A stretch of DNA of 64,000 nucleotides from Pontibacter vulgaris (GTDB taxonomy: Bacteria; Bacteroidota; Bacteroidia; Cytophagales; Hymenobacteraceae). Positions 55,915-64,000 of the stretch are shown here, piece after piece. Below the pieces are notes generated by a model, which saw only the letters and a program-made list of their open reading frames with translations, was not told the DNA's origin and made no database searches. Each line of letters begins with the position of its first letter. Within the stretch, counting starts at the first letter, position 1. The position numbers and the translations under genes are program-made. The stretch spans positions 372,001 to 436,000 of the forward strand of contig NZ_JAJVDH010000003.1 of assembly GCF_022758145.1 (NCBI RefSeq). The letters run 5' to 3'.

Positions 55915-56045
55915 TTATCTTTTTCTTACGTTATCAGGGAAAACAATTCTGCTGCGTTAGAAGGTTTCGTTCCAGAACAGGCGACTTGCTTTGTAGCTAC
56001 CCAAAAGCTGTGAGGTAAAAGTATACTTCGGTTTAAAGTATAAAG

Positions 56046-56570
56046 CTATGCCAGTTCACGTTTCAGGATGTACATGCCGCGGTATTCTTCTTTCATAGCT
56101 TCAAAATCCAGGGTATAGGTGCCGCATTTTTCAAACCCGTTCTGCTCGTAAAAGTTTACCGCTGGGCTGCTGTCCATGGCTTTTAGCCAGACAATGCGCT
56201 TGTTTCTTTCCTTTGCAAAGGCTACTGTAAAATCCACAACTTCGCGGCCAATACCTTTGCCAACTGCAGACTTAACCAAGTATAACCTTTCCAGTTCCAA
56301 GCATTCCTCCGAAGTATACCCTTCCAGTTCTTTGTCTATGTTTAGTTTCAGGAAACCTGCCAGTTCGCCCTCATTATAAATCAGGAAAAAGGCAGCGTTG
56401 CTATCGGCTAAATCTGTTTTCAGGGCATTATCACTAAAGCTGCGGTCGATGTACCACATGCCGCCATCGTACCACAAGTATAAATAATGGTCGCCGTAGG
56501 AATTTATGGCAATATCCTGCAGCGTATACAGGTCTGAAGTGGTGCAGGGAGCAATGGTTATACTTTTCAT
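56046..56570 (-). CDS. GNAT-family N-acetyltransferase
   Basis: This 174-residue protein has the GNAT core: NEGELAGFLKLNIDKE, the acetyl-CoA loop LYLVKSAVGKGIGREVVDFTVAFAKERN (an R/Q-x2-G-x-G/A variant, about residue 98) and the C-terminal NFYEQNGFEKCGTY. The substrate is unknown. It is on the minus strand upstream of the ypdA-like gene with a 131-nt gap, and may or may not be co-transcribed. Confidence 0.88.
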   Translation of the reverse strand: MKSITIAPCTTSDLYTLQDIAINSYGDHYLYLWYDGGMWYIDRSFSDNALKTDLADSNAAFFLIYNEGELAGFLKLNIDKELEGYTSEECLELERLYLVKSAVGKGIGREVVDFTVAFAKERNKRIVWLKAMDSSPAVNFYEQNGFEKCGTYTLDFEAMKEEYRGMYILKRELA

Positions 56571-56843
56571 AGTGCAAAGTTACGCACCAATACAGGATCC
56601 TTTTATAAAATGTGCCATAAGTTATTTTATACTTCTTACCTCCCCTTCGGGCACCCTCACTTTAACTAAAATCTTAATTGTATCCGAAACATACTAACCA
56701 GCATGTTTTTTTTTAAAACGGATATTACCAAGCAATTTAACAGCACCATTACTTATTGAATATCAACTATCTATACATCTGAAATTAAAAACTACGGTCT
56801 TAAAAATCTCGTAAAATAATACAATTACCAAACACAATTAACT

Positions 56844-57119
56844 ATGAAAAATTTAAGATTAACGATAGCAACATTAGTAACCGTTTTCCTGCTGGCTGGT
56901 TGTGCCGGTGGTGACGGCTGGAGTAGAAAAGCGAAAGGAGCTGCTGTTGGTGGCGCTACCGGTGCCGCTGCCGGTGCAGCTGTGGGAGGCACAAGCGGTG
57001 CCGTAATTGGTGCTGCCGCCGGTACTGCAGCAGGGGGTGCCATTGGCCGTAAAAAAGACAAGAAAAAAGACCGTAAACGTTACGAAGGTTACAACGACAG
57101 AAAAAATGATAACAGGTAA
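56844..57119 (+). CDS. Glycine-zipper lipoprotein
   Basis: This 91-residue protein has a lipobox (LLAGC, about Cys20) and then a dense Ala/Gly region (about 30-68: GAAVGGATGAAAGAAVGG and similar) of the glycine-zipper type seen in YmgG/OmpA-associated small lipoproteins. The C-terminus is Lys/Arg/Asp-rich. Such proteins pack in the outer membrane or periplasm. Monocistronic with a terminator. Confidence 0.85.
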   Translation: MKNLRLTIATLVTVFLLAGCAGGDGWSRKAKGAAVGGATGAAAGAAVGGTSGAVIGAAAGTAAGGAIGRKKDKKKDRKRYEGYNDRKNDNR

Positions 57120-57146
57120 AGTATAAACTCCTGTTTCGCATGTAAC

Positions 57147-57181
57147 TGAAAAGCTGCTCCATTATTGGGGCAGCTTTTTTG
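57147..57181 (+). terminator. Terminator of the glycine-zipper gene
   Basis: AAAGCTGCTCC/GGGGCAGCTTTTTT forms a stem of about 10 bp (one G-T pair) with a 6-nt loop and a T tract, about 28 nt past the stop codon. Confidence 0.85.
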
Positions 57182-57255
57182 TTTGCAGCTTGGATAAGAC
57201 CTCAAGCGTGCCTGAACCTCGGAGCATCTGGTGTGATAAATTAATTCTCCTAGCA

Positions 57256-57295
57256 CATAAGACGCTCGCAGGAGCTGCGCACGTTGCGAGGTCTG
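57256..57295 (+). repeat. Dispersed repeat B, copy 2
   Basis: This 40-nt segment matches the reverse complement of 13773-13812 with one substitution. It ends 4 nt before the stop codon of the minus-strand DEAD-box gene; copy 1 also directly follows a stop codon. Confidence 0.85.
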
Positions 57296-57298
57296 TAA

Positions 57299-58528
57299 TT
57301 ACCTTCTCCCCTTTCCGCCGCGTTTGCCTTTTCCGCCTCTGCGCTTATCATTTTTGTTTCCGGCATTGGCTGCTTCTATAAAATCTTTGGCAGTTAGCGG
57401 GTATGGGTGATTATCAATAACAGGTATGGCTTTGCCGGTTAGTTGCTGTATACTTACCAGTAAAGCAGTTTCGCTGGCATCGCAGAACGAGATGGCTATG
57501 CCGCTGGCGCCAGCCCTGCCGGTTCGGCCAATGCGGTGCACGTAGGTTTCAGCCTCGAAAGGTAGTTCATAGTTTATCACATGGGATAACGCTTCTACAT
57601 CGAGGCCGCGGGCTGCAATTTCTGTGGCCACCAACACCCGCACCTCGCTGTTCTTAAATTTTTCCAGCGCAGCTTCACGCGTTTTCTGGGCTTTATCTGC
57701 GTGTAAAGCTTCGGCAGGCACGCCTGCTTCCGTTAACTCTCTGGCTACTTTATCGGCGGTTTCTTTTGTGCGGGTAAAAACGAGAGCACGCTGCATATCC
57801 ACATCTTTGAGCAAGTATAAAAGCAGGTTCTTTTTATCTGCTTTCTTAACATAGTATACTGCCTGCTTAATGCTGACTGCGGCTGATGAAACCGGGGAAA
57901 CTTCTACCTGCGCAGGATTCACGAGCATACTGTTAGCCAGCTTTTGAATTTCCGGGGGCATAGTAGCCGAAAAGAAAAGCGTTTGCCTTTGCTCAGGCAC
58001 TGATTTAAGTATTTGCTTTACATCGGGGGCAAAACCCATATCCAGCATGCGGTCGGCCTCATCCAGCACAAATACTTTCAGGTTTTGCAGTTGCACAATT
58101 CCCTGGTCTATCAGGTCAAGCAAACGACCTGGCGTTGCGACTACAATATCCACACCCGACTCCAACAAATCAGTTTGTATTTTATAAGGCACGCCTCCGT
58201 AAAGTACTGCATGTTTTAAGTTGGTATACTTGCCGTAAGCCGTAAGGCTTTCTCCGATCTGGGTAGCCAGTTCGCGGGTGGGCGTAAGTATAAGTGCCCT
58301 GATTTGTGCACTACTTTCCTGCTGATCTTTTTGCTGGTAAATAAGTTGAAGAATGGGCAATACAAATGCGGCAGTTTTTCCGGTACCTGTCTGGGCGCAA
58401 CCTATAAGATCTCTTTTCTGAAGTATAAGCGGAATGGCCTGCGCCTGTATGGGGGTTGGTTCTGAGTAGCCTTCTGCTTTTAAAGCTTCCAGAATCGGGG
58501 GAATCAGGTGCAGGTCTTGGAACGTCAT
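57299..58528 (-). CDS. DEAD-box RNA helicase (RhlE-like)
   Basis: The 409-residue helicase has the full motif set: Q motif (YSEPTPIQAQAIP), Walker A AQTGTGKT (about residue 45), PTRELATQ, ATPGRLLDL, VLDEADRML (about 157), SATMP, HADKAQKTRE, ARGLDVEAL and HRIGRTGRAG. The last 25 residues are basic Arg/Gly/Lys repeats (RRGGKGKRGGKGRR), typical of RhlE-type RNA-binding tails in Bacteroidota. It remodels ribosomal or messenger RNA. Confidence 0.94.
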   Translation of the reverse strand: MTFQDLHLIPPILEALKAEGYSEPTPIQAQAIPLILQKRDLIGCAQTGTGKTAAFVLPILQLIYQQKDQQESSAQIRALILTPTRELATQIGESLTAYGKYTNLKHAVLYGGVPYKIQTDLLESGVDIVVATPGRLLDLIDQGIVQLQNLKVFVLDEADRMLDMGFAPDVKQILKSVPEQRQTLFFSATMPPEIQKLANSMLVNPAQVEVSPVSSAAVSIKQAVYYVKKADKKNLLLYLLKDVDMQRALVFTRTKETADKVARELTEAGVPAEALHADKAQKTREAALEKFKNSEVRVLVATEIAARGLDVEALSHVINYELPFEAETYVHRIGRTGRAGASGIAISFCDASETALLVSIQQLTGKAIPVIDNHPYPLTAKDFIEAANAGNKNDKRRGGKGKRGGKGRR

Positions 58529-58611
58529 GTAATTTATACTTCAAGAATATTGATCTGTTTTCCTGACAAAGGTAAAAGGAACAGGAGGCACTATCAAACC
58601 AGTACAAAAGC

Positions 58612-58643
58612 AAAACGGCAGAATGTTGGTTCTGCCGTTTTTT
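58612..58643. terminator. Hairpin terminator of the desaturase gene
   Basis: AACGGCAGAA/TTCTGCCGTT with a 6-nt loop and T tracts on both sides; it lies just past the minus-strand desaturase stop codon at 58670. Confidence 0.85.
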
Positions 58644-58669
58644 ATACTTTATTTATCAGACTTCTATAC

Positions 58670-59782
58670 TTAAGCTATTGCTTCGTTCAGGCTTGGCAGG
58701 CGCCCAAAGCGGTGCAAGGTGGCAATGTGCGAGCGAACCGCCTGCACGAAAGTTTTATTCTCCATGTATGGTATGCCAAACTCTTCGGCAGTTGTTCTCA
58801 CAATTTCAGAAAGAGCCGGGTAATGCACATGGCAAACACGCGGAAATAGGTGGTGTTCTATCTGGAAATTCAGGCCGCCCACATACCACGACAACAATTT
58901 GCTACGGCGCGAAAAGTTAACAGTAGTTTCGAGTTGGTGTATGGCCCAGTCGTTCTCTATAGTGCCATGTTCATTAGGGCGCGGGTGGCTTGTGCCTTCT
59001 ACGGTATGCGCCAGCTGAAACACCACTGTAAGTATAATACCGGCCACAAAGTGCATCAGCAAAAAGCCCAGCAGCACCTGCACAAACGGAATACCGAAAA
59101 GCAATGTAGGCGCAACCAGCATTATGAAAAAGTATACTACTTTTAAGGATACCAGCTTTAGCAGAAATTTCTGGTTTTCGGCTTTGGAATTAGCATTTAC
59201 GCCGGTACGCTTAAACAGAAAATACTGAACAAAATCTTTTGCCAGCACCCAATAAAGCGTCAGTAAACCATAAAAACCAAACGCATAAAGCCACTGCAAG
59301 CGGTGGTAAAACTTAACATTGGTGTGTGGCGAAAACCGAAGTACCAACCTGTCCTGAATATCTTCGTCCATATCCACTACGTTGGTATAAGTATGGTGAA
59401 GAATGTTATGCTGTAGTTTCCAGTTATCTGCCGAGCCGCCTACGAGGTTCAGCGTGTATCCCATCAGGGAATTAACAGTTTTATTTTTTGAATAGGCGCC
59501 ATGGTTGGCATCGTGCATTACGCTCATACCTATACCGGCCACGCCCAGGCCCATTAAAAACCATAAACCCAAGCTAATACTAAAGGTTGGCTGTAGGGTT
59601 AACAGCAGTATAAAAGGCACAATATAAATTGTAAGCAGCACTATACTTTTCAGCACCATTGTACTGTTACCTGTTCTGGAAAGGTTGTTGTCTTCAAAAT
59701 AAGCGTCTACGCGCTTACGGAGGGTTGGAAAAAAGAGACTCTTCTCTTTGTTCACAAATTTAATTTTACTCTGGGGCTTCAT
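58670..59782 (-). CDS. Membrane fatty acid desaturase
   Basis: This 370-residue membrane protein has four to five hydrophobic helices and the three His clusters of acyl-lipid/acyl-CoA front-end-type desaturases: HDANH (about residue 89), HNILHH (about 125) and QIEHH (about 306). The QIEHH third box is typical of front-end desaturases, here without the cytochrome b5 domain. It would introduce a double bond into membrane lipids, relevant for fluidity. Monocistronic. Confidence 0.92.
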   Translation of the reverse strand: MKPQSKIKFVNKEKSLFFPTLRKRVDAYFEDNNLSRTGNSTMVLKSIVLLTIYIVPFILLLTLQPTFSISLGLWFLMGLGVAGIGMSVMHDANHGAYSKNKTVNSLMGYTLNLVGGSADNWKLQHNILHHTYTNVVDMDEDIQDRLVLRFSPHTNVKFYHRLQWLYAFGFYGLLTLYWVLAKDFVQYFLFKRTGVNANSKAENQKFLLKLVSLKVVYFFIMLVAPTLLFGIPFVQVLLGFLLMHFVAGIILTVVFQLAHTVEGTSHPRPNEHGTIENDWAIHQLETTVNFSRRSKLLSWYVGGLNFQIEHHLFPRVCHVHYPALSEIVRTTAEEFGIPYMENKTFVQAVRSHIATLHRFGRLPSLNEAIA

Positions 59783-59970
59783 GTGGTTTTGTATTCAAAT
59801 AATAACTCACACGCAGAAGTAAATAAAATTCTAAGGGTGAATTGATAGTCTTAATCTAATTTAAAAGGCTGCCATGCAAGTATAAGTTCATTTACAGCTT
59901 AAGTGTTTACTTAACATAAGTATAAATACAGCCTGCCGATACTTAATATTTCTACAATATAAACAGAAAA

Positions 59971-59990
59971 CAGACGGCAACTACCGTCTG
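59971..59990 (-). terminator. Weak terminator of the secreted-protein gene
   Basis: CAGACGG/CCGTCTG with a 6-nt loop. On the minus strand it is followed by TTTTCTGTTT. It is about 70 nt past the stop codon at 60061. Confidence 0.55.
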
Positions 59991-60060
59991 TCTCCCAAAA
60001 ACTTATAGCAAATTCTGAATATTAGTAAATTCCTTACCCGGGCTTGCTGTACTTTATACT

Positions 60061-60819
60061 TTAAATGTAATTACCGGCGGTTGTTGCCAACTTTATTTTA
60101 TTCCGCTTTACACCATCAAACAGCTCTTCCATTTTTAGTACTTCATGCGTTTTTTTGCTGATCCAGAAAGTGGCGTAGTTGGTAGTGCTGTAGTCTATTT
60201 TTAGTAGCCAGCAGTCTGTCTGTGTGTTGTTTATAGTTTGTATCTTTTCAGAGCCGATAACTTTATAAGCATAATATTTAGGACTAGTGGCGCTGCCGGG
60301 ATGGTAAAAGTTTACCAGGTATACGGTCTTGTCTTTCAGCGGCAGGCACTCAAATGTTTCCATATCCAGTTCCCAATCCAGGGTTGGCGCAGCGGCAGCC
60401 ATGTTAAATTTTTTAAAGGCATTGGCTTTGGTAGTATCAGAACCTGTAATTTTATCCGGGTAAAAATTGAAAGCCGCTACGCCGCGGGCGCTGGTGCTGG
60501 TCTGGTAAATCGGCGTAAAATCTTTTTCGCAAACCGAGAATATTTTCCTGTTCGATAAGGTATCCGCTCCTATCCAGTTCTGACGAATTACCAGGCGTTC
60601 TTTGCCTTTAAAATTTTCGAAGCTGATGTTACGCACCCATAAACTCTGGCGCAGCACTTTGGGGTTGGCAGGAGTTTGTATGGTAACCAGATACTGGCGG
60701 GTGCCCGGCTTCAGTTGTTTAATTTTCAGGTCTTTGGCAGAAATACGCACCGTATCTACTTGGGCGCTAGCTGCTGTGAAGAGCAAAAAGGTAAGGGCTA
60801 AAAGAAATAATTTTTTCAT
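60061..60819 (-). CDS. Secreted protein of unknown function (possibly DUF3108-like)
   Basis: The 252-residue protein has a signal peptide (to about SASAQ). The mature part is mostly beta, with CWLLKIDYSTTNYATFWISKKTHEVLKMEE near the C-terminus. This resembles the periplasmic DUF3108/LolA-like lipid-handling fold, but I am not certain. No catalytic motif is seen. It stands alone, downstream of no obvious partner. Confidence 0.6.
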   Translation of the reverse strand: MKKLFLLALTFLLFTAASAQVDTVRISAKDLKIKQLKPGTRQYLVTIQTPANPKVLRQSLWVRNISFENFKGKERLVIRQNWIGADTLSNRKIFSVCEKDFTPIYQTSTSARGVAAFNFYPDKITGSDTTKANAFKKFNMAAAAPTLDWELDMETFECLPLKDKTVYLVNFYHPGSATSPKYYAYKVIGSEKIQTINNTQTDCWLLKIDYSTTNYATFWISKKTHEVLKMEELFDGVKRNKIKLATTAGNYI

Positions 60820-60906
60820 AGTATAGTATTAGTGTTATAACAGCATAGACCCCAAAACCTGCTCCAGGGCTGCAAGGCAAGTATAATTTCTGAAAAATAA
60901 ATAAAC

Positions 60907-60938
60907 AAAAAGGCCCGGCTGGATAACCAGCCGGGCCT
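60907..60938 (-). terminator. Terminator of lpdA
   Basis: GGCCCGGCTGG/CCAGCCGGGCC is a perfect 11-bp stem with a 4-nt loop. Read on the minus strand it is followed by TTTTTGTTT. It lies about 24 nt past the lpdA stop codon. Confidence 0.9.
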
Positions 60939-60961
60939 TGTGCTATAACTATAAGTATAAC

Positions 60962-62356
60962 TTACAAGTGAATTACTTCGCCGTAGGCAGCTGCAGCAGC
61001 TTCCATAATGGCCTCGCTCATGGTAGGGTGTGGGTGAACCGCCTTGATGATCTCGTTGCCGGTAGTTTCCAGTTTGCGGGCTACTACAACTTCTGCAATC
61101 ATTTCGGTTACGTTTGCACCAATCATGTGCGCGCCCAGGAACTCGCCATACTTGGCATCGAAGATAACTTTCACAAAACCATCTTTAGCACCGGCAGCGC
61201 TTGCCTTACCAGATGCAGAGAACGGGAACTTGCCAACTTTAATTTCCAGGCCTTGCTCGCGGGCAGCTTTCTCCGTTAAACCAACGGAAGCGATCTCAGG
61301 AGAGCAGTACGTACAACCCGGGATGTTGCCATAGTTAAGTGGCTCCGGATGGTGGCCGGCAATAGCTTCCACGCAGATAATACCTTCGGCAGAAGCAACG
61401 TGCGCCAGCGCAGGGCCAGGAACAATGTCGCCGATCGCGAAGATGCCATCCACATTTGTTTTGTAGAACTCATCCACGATAACGCGGCCTCTGTCTACTT
61501 TAATACCCATTTCTTCGATACCGATGTTCTCCAGGTTTGTCTGGATACCAACCGCAGAAAGTACAACCTCAGCTTCCAGCGTTTCTTCGCCTTTTGCAGT
61601 CTTAACTCTTACCTTGCTGATGTCGCCGTTTGTATCAACAGACTCAACAGAAGCATTTGTCATAATGTTAATGCCGGCTTTCTTGAAAGATTTCTCCAGC
61701 TGCTTCGATACTTCTTCGTCCTCTACAGGCACAATGTTCGGCATATATTCCACAACAGTTACTTTCGTACCCATTGCATTATAGAAGTATGCAAACTCAA
61801 CACCAATAGCACCAGAACCAACCACAACCATAGATGCAGGCATTTTATCTAATGACATAGCCTGGCGGTAGCCGATGATCTTTTTGCCATCAATTGGCAG
61901 GTTAGGAAGCTCGCGCGAACGGGCACCTGTTGCCAGAATGATGTTGGTAGCTTCCACGATATCTTTTTTACCATCAGCATCGGTAACTTCTACTTTCCCT
62001 TTGCCTATAACTTTACCTGTACCAAAAATAGAATCGATTTTGTTTTTGCGGAACAGGAACTGAATGCCTTTGCTCATGCCATCGGCAACACCGCGGCTAC
62101 GCTTAATTACAGCACCAAAATCTACAGAGGCCTCGCCAATGCTGATACCGTAGTCGGCAGCATGGTTGATGTACTCGAACACGTTAGCGCTTTTAAGCAA
62201 TGCTTTTGTAGGAATACAGCCCCAGTTAAGGCAGATACCACCTAGCGACTCACGCTCGATAACACCTACTTTCATACCAAGCTGCGAAGCACGAATGGCT
62301 GCTACATAGCCGCCCGGGCCGCTACCAATCACTACTAAATCGTATTTTGATGCCAT
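60962..62356 (-). CDS. lpdA: Dihydrolipoyl dehydrogenase
   Basis: This 464-residue flavoprotein is the E3 subunit of 2-oxoacid dehydrogenase and glycine cleavage complexes. It has the FAD motif VVIGSGPGGYVAA, the redox-active disulfide GGICLNWGCIPTKALL (about residue 37), the NAD motif VVGSGAIGVEFA (about 178), the second FAD motif DGIFAIGDIVPGPALAH (about 305) and the C-terminal His-Glu pair in AVHPHPTMSEAIMEA. The start is set at the ATG at 62356; an upstream TTG (62401) is in frame but lies inside the promoter region. Confidence 0.96.
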   Translation of the reverse strand: MASKYDLVVIGSGPGGYVAAIRASQLGMKVGVIERESLGGICLNWGCIPTKALLKSANVFEYINHAADYGISIGEASVDFGAVIKRSRGVADGMSKGIQFLFRKNKIDSIFGTGKVIGKGKVEVTDADGKKDIVEATNIILATGARSRELPNLPIDGKKIIGYRQAMSLDKMPASMVVVGSGAIGVEFAYFYNAMGTKVTVVEYMPNIVPVEDEEVSKQLEKSFKKAGINIMTNASVESVDTNGDISKVRVKTAKGEETLEAEVVLSAVGIQTNLENIGIEEMGIKVDRGRVIVDEFYKTNVDGIFAIGDIVPGPALAHVASAEGIICVEAIAGHHPEPLNYGNIPGCTYCSPEIASVGLTEKAAREQGLEIKVGKFPFSASGKASAAGAKDGFVKVIFDAKYGEFLGAHMIGANVTEMIAEVVVARKLETTGNEIIKAVHPHPTMSEAIMEAAAAAYGEVIHL

Positions 62357-62379
62357 AATGTCTTTTTTAAATTGCTGGA

Positions 62380-62411
62380 CAAAATTAAACGATAATCCCA
62401 ACTTAGCAAAA
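62380..62411 (-). promoter_or_regulatory. Bacteroidota-type promoter of lpdA
   Basis: On the minus strand TTTTG (62411-62407) and TAATTTTG (62387-62380) are separated by 19 nt, matching the -33 TTG / -7 TAnnTTTG layout. The -7 element lies 23 nt before the ATG at 62356. Confidence 0.65.
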
Positions 62412-62565
62412 CATGGTAGCTACACTATAAAGGGGTACACTTTAGCATTAAGGCAGTAATAACATAGGATGAAAAGAGGAATTATATCCAAATTATAAAT
62501 TTTACTTTTATCATTCTATTGATATTCTGAATTTTAAGCCGCCAAAGTACCTTTAAACCGATTGC

Positions 62566-63174
62566 ATGAGAAAACATTTACTTATTATTTTACTCTTCCT
62601 GGTTTCTTTTTCAGCCTTCTCACAGAAGTCGGCTAAAGACTATTTTATGAGTGGAAACCAGAAGTTTAAAGCTGGGAAATACGCCGAAGCCATTAAAGAC
62701 TATAACCTGGTACTTAAACAGGAACCAGAGCATGTAACCACACTTACCAACCGCGGTGTGGCCAAAGACCGCCTGCTTGATTATCGCGGCGCTATCGAAG
62801 ATTTCACAAAAGCCATTGCCCTAGATCCCAAACACGCTGAAGCCTGGACAAGCCGTGGCCTATCGAAGTATAACCTGAAGGATTACCGGGGCGCCATCCT
62901 GGATTATGACAAAGCCATAGAGCTGAACGCAAAAGATGCTAAAGGCTATAATAACCGTGGCCTTGCCCGCTATGGTTTAAAAGATTATCGCGGCGCTATT
63001 GCAGATTATACAAAAGCCATTACCTTAAAGCCTGATTATGCCGAAGCATTTTACAACCGTGGCGCTCCAAAGTATAACCTCGGCGATAAAGCCGGCGCCT
63101 GCACCGACTGGACAAAGGCGAAGGCAATGGGCGTAAAAGAAGTAGACCAATATCTGAAAAATTACTGCCAGTAA
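62566..63174 (+). CDS. Secreted TPR-repeat protein
   Basis: This 202-residue protein has a signal peptide (to about FSQ) and about five consecutive TPR motifs (from residue 25): AKDYFMSGNQKFKAGKY, then three copies beginning A-x-x-x-R-G and containing LKDYRGAI or LLDYRGAI, and a final degenerate copy. The three central repeats are so similar that they look recently duplicated. It is a periplasmic interaction protein; the partner is unknown. It is divergent from lpdA. Confidence 0.88.
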   Translation: MRKHLLIILLFLVSFSAFSQKSAKDYFMSGNQKFKAGKYAEAIKDYNLVLKQEPEHVTTLTNRGVAKDRLLDYRGAIEDFTKAIALDPKHAEAWTSRGLSKYNLKDYRGAILDYDKAIELNAKDAKGYNNRGLARYGLKDYRGAIADYTKAITLKPDYAEAFYNRGAPKYNLGDKAGACTDWTKAKAMGVKEVDQYLKNYCQ

Positions 63175-63197
63175 GATTTTATACTTTTAAACTATAG

Positions 63198-63227
63198 AAG
63201 CGCAGGCCAACAGGTTTGCGCTTTTTT
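63198..63227 (+). terminator. Terminator of the TPR gene
   Basis: AAGCGCA/TTGCGCTT-type stem with an 11-nt loop, followed by six T residues. Confidence 0.75.
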
Positions 63228-63432
63228 GATTTTTATAGTATACATACATCTGCACATTGCTCTTCCAAACTTCCAGGCTCGGGAATTTCCTGCTTAGGAC
63301 ATCCTTATACCTGTAGCTCAAACGTGGAAGCCGGAATTGCAACAGAAATCACAACAAAACCTGATTCGGACAAAAAAAGAAAGGCGCCACGCAGCGCCCT
63401 CCTTCTTAAACTAACTACTGAATACATACTTA

Positions 63433-63999
63433 TTACGATCCAGCTGTCTTTTTATTATCTTCTGTTGCCAACAATTGCTGAGGTTTGGCAGCATCATAGT
63501 TCAATGCCTCCATTTTCTCAACAGTCTCCTCTTTTAAAGAAGCAAAAGCAGATTTGTTTTTCCTGTTGATAGGCTCTGCTAAAGGCAGTTTCACACGAAG
63601 TGCATCTACCTGCTTTCCGTTTTTCCAGAATCTGTAGCAAAGGTGCGGGCCGGTTGCCAGGCCGGTGCTGCCAACATACCCTATAGTTTGCCCCTGCCTT
63701 ACGCGCGAACCTCTACGGATGCCTTTTGCAAATTTAGACATGTGCAGGTACTGGGTGGTATAGGTTTTATTGTGCCTGATTTTCACGAAATAACCATTGC
63801 CGCTGGTATATGCAGCTTCCTGTACTACGCCATCGCCTACAGTACGAATTGGGGTGCCGCGGCGGGCTGCAAAGTCGGTGCCCAGGTGTGGTTTGTAGCG
63901 CCTCTGCACCGGGTGGAAACGGCTTTTAGAGAAACGGGAGCTAATGCGGCTGAACTCCAGCGGCTCACGCAGGAAAGCTTTTTTTAAACTTTTACCATC
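63433..63999 (-). CDS. M23-family metallopeptidase, 5' part outside window
   Basis: The frame is open to the window edge, so the N-terminus is missing; the 188 visible residues start DGKSLKKAFLREPLEFSRIS, an opening typical of cell-wall M23 peptidases. The zinc motif is HLGTD (in YKPHLGTDFAARRGTPI), and YVGSTGLATGPHLCYRFWKNG carries the usual HxH position, but it reads H-L-C, so the second His is Cys. This is a complete C-terminal domain and tail. M23 enzymes cut peptidoglycan cross-links. Confidence 0.87.
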   Translation of the reverse strand, partial: DGKSLKKAFLREPLEFSRISSRFSKSRFHPVQRRYKPHLGTDFAARRGTPIRTVGDGVVQEAAYTSGNGYFVKIRHNKTYTTQYLHMSKFAKGIRRGSRVRQGQTIGYVGSTGLATGPHLCYRFWKNGKQVDALRVKLPLAEPINRKNKSAFASLKEETVEKMEALNYDAAKPQQLLATEDNKKTAGS

Positions 64000-64000
64000 C

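Noticed and set aside
1..64000. AAGTATA as a promoter element, Chi site or KOPS-type polar signal
   Set aside because: Copies occur inside genes in both strands in almost equal number and at no fixed distance from start codons, and no skew is visible. A genome-wide test would still be needed for polarity.

Overview
The window looks like chromosomal DNA of a Bacteroidota bacterium, most likely order Cytophagales and close to Pontibacter/Hymenobacteraceae; this placement is inferred from gene content, not from a database match. The support is: a TonB-dependent receptor translationally coupled to a DUF4249 lipoprotein; M61 peptidases with PDZ domains; many Cys-lipoproteins; DUF6090-like and STAS-like proteins typical of the phylum; and several TAnnTTTG (-7) promoter elements. 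No rRNA, tRNA, CRISPR array, IS transposase or integrase was seen.

Layout. 1-7 kb: the end of an M61 peptidase, a PhoD-like phosphatase, a repeat-filled gap, then two secreted amidohydrolase genes on the minus strand. 7-12 kb: an Omp85-type barrel, then a sulfur cluster (YeiH-type exporter, ArsR regulator behind a perfect inverted-repeat operator, rhodanese lipoprotein, CstB-like persulfide dioxygenase/rhodanese fusion). 12-19 kb: a STAS-like protein, SbcD and SbcC, a nuclease lipoprotein and a small companion lipoprotein that share a Cys-rich tail, and a universal stress protein. 20-26 kb: mostly housekeeping genes (PncB, HNH protein, MFS transporter, GDPD-like lipoprotein, thioredoxin). 26-37 kb: a histidine kinase/NtrC-type regulator pair divergent from a MacAB-like tripartite efflux set (adaptor, ATPase, permease, TolC-like protein) with a second M61 peptidase inside it. 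37-48 kb: TonB receptor plus DUF4249, a second repeat-filled gap, purine nucleoside phosphorylase, SppA, RarA, AI-2E-type and EamA transporters, and a DUF6090-like protein. 49.1-53.0 kb: one large AT-rich foreign-looking gene encoding a TIR-like/STAND NTPase protein, a candidate single-gene anti-phage defence. 53-64 kb: Bcr-type MFS, lipoprotein, YpdA-like reductase, GNAT, glycine-zipper lipoprotein, DEAD-box helicase, fatty acid desaturase, secreted protein, dihydrolipoyl dehydrogenase, TPR protein and an M23 peptidase cut by the window edge.

Two things stand out. First, the heptamer AAGTATA/TATACTT is scattered over the whole window at about three per kb (about 200 by hand count, roughly equal in both orientations). 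It lies inside genes as well as between them, and appears to dictate synonymous codon choice. Second, the TIR-STAND gene is almost free of this heptamer (one copy in 3.85 kb) and does not follow the codon rule, which independently marks it as recently acquired.
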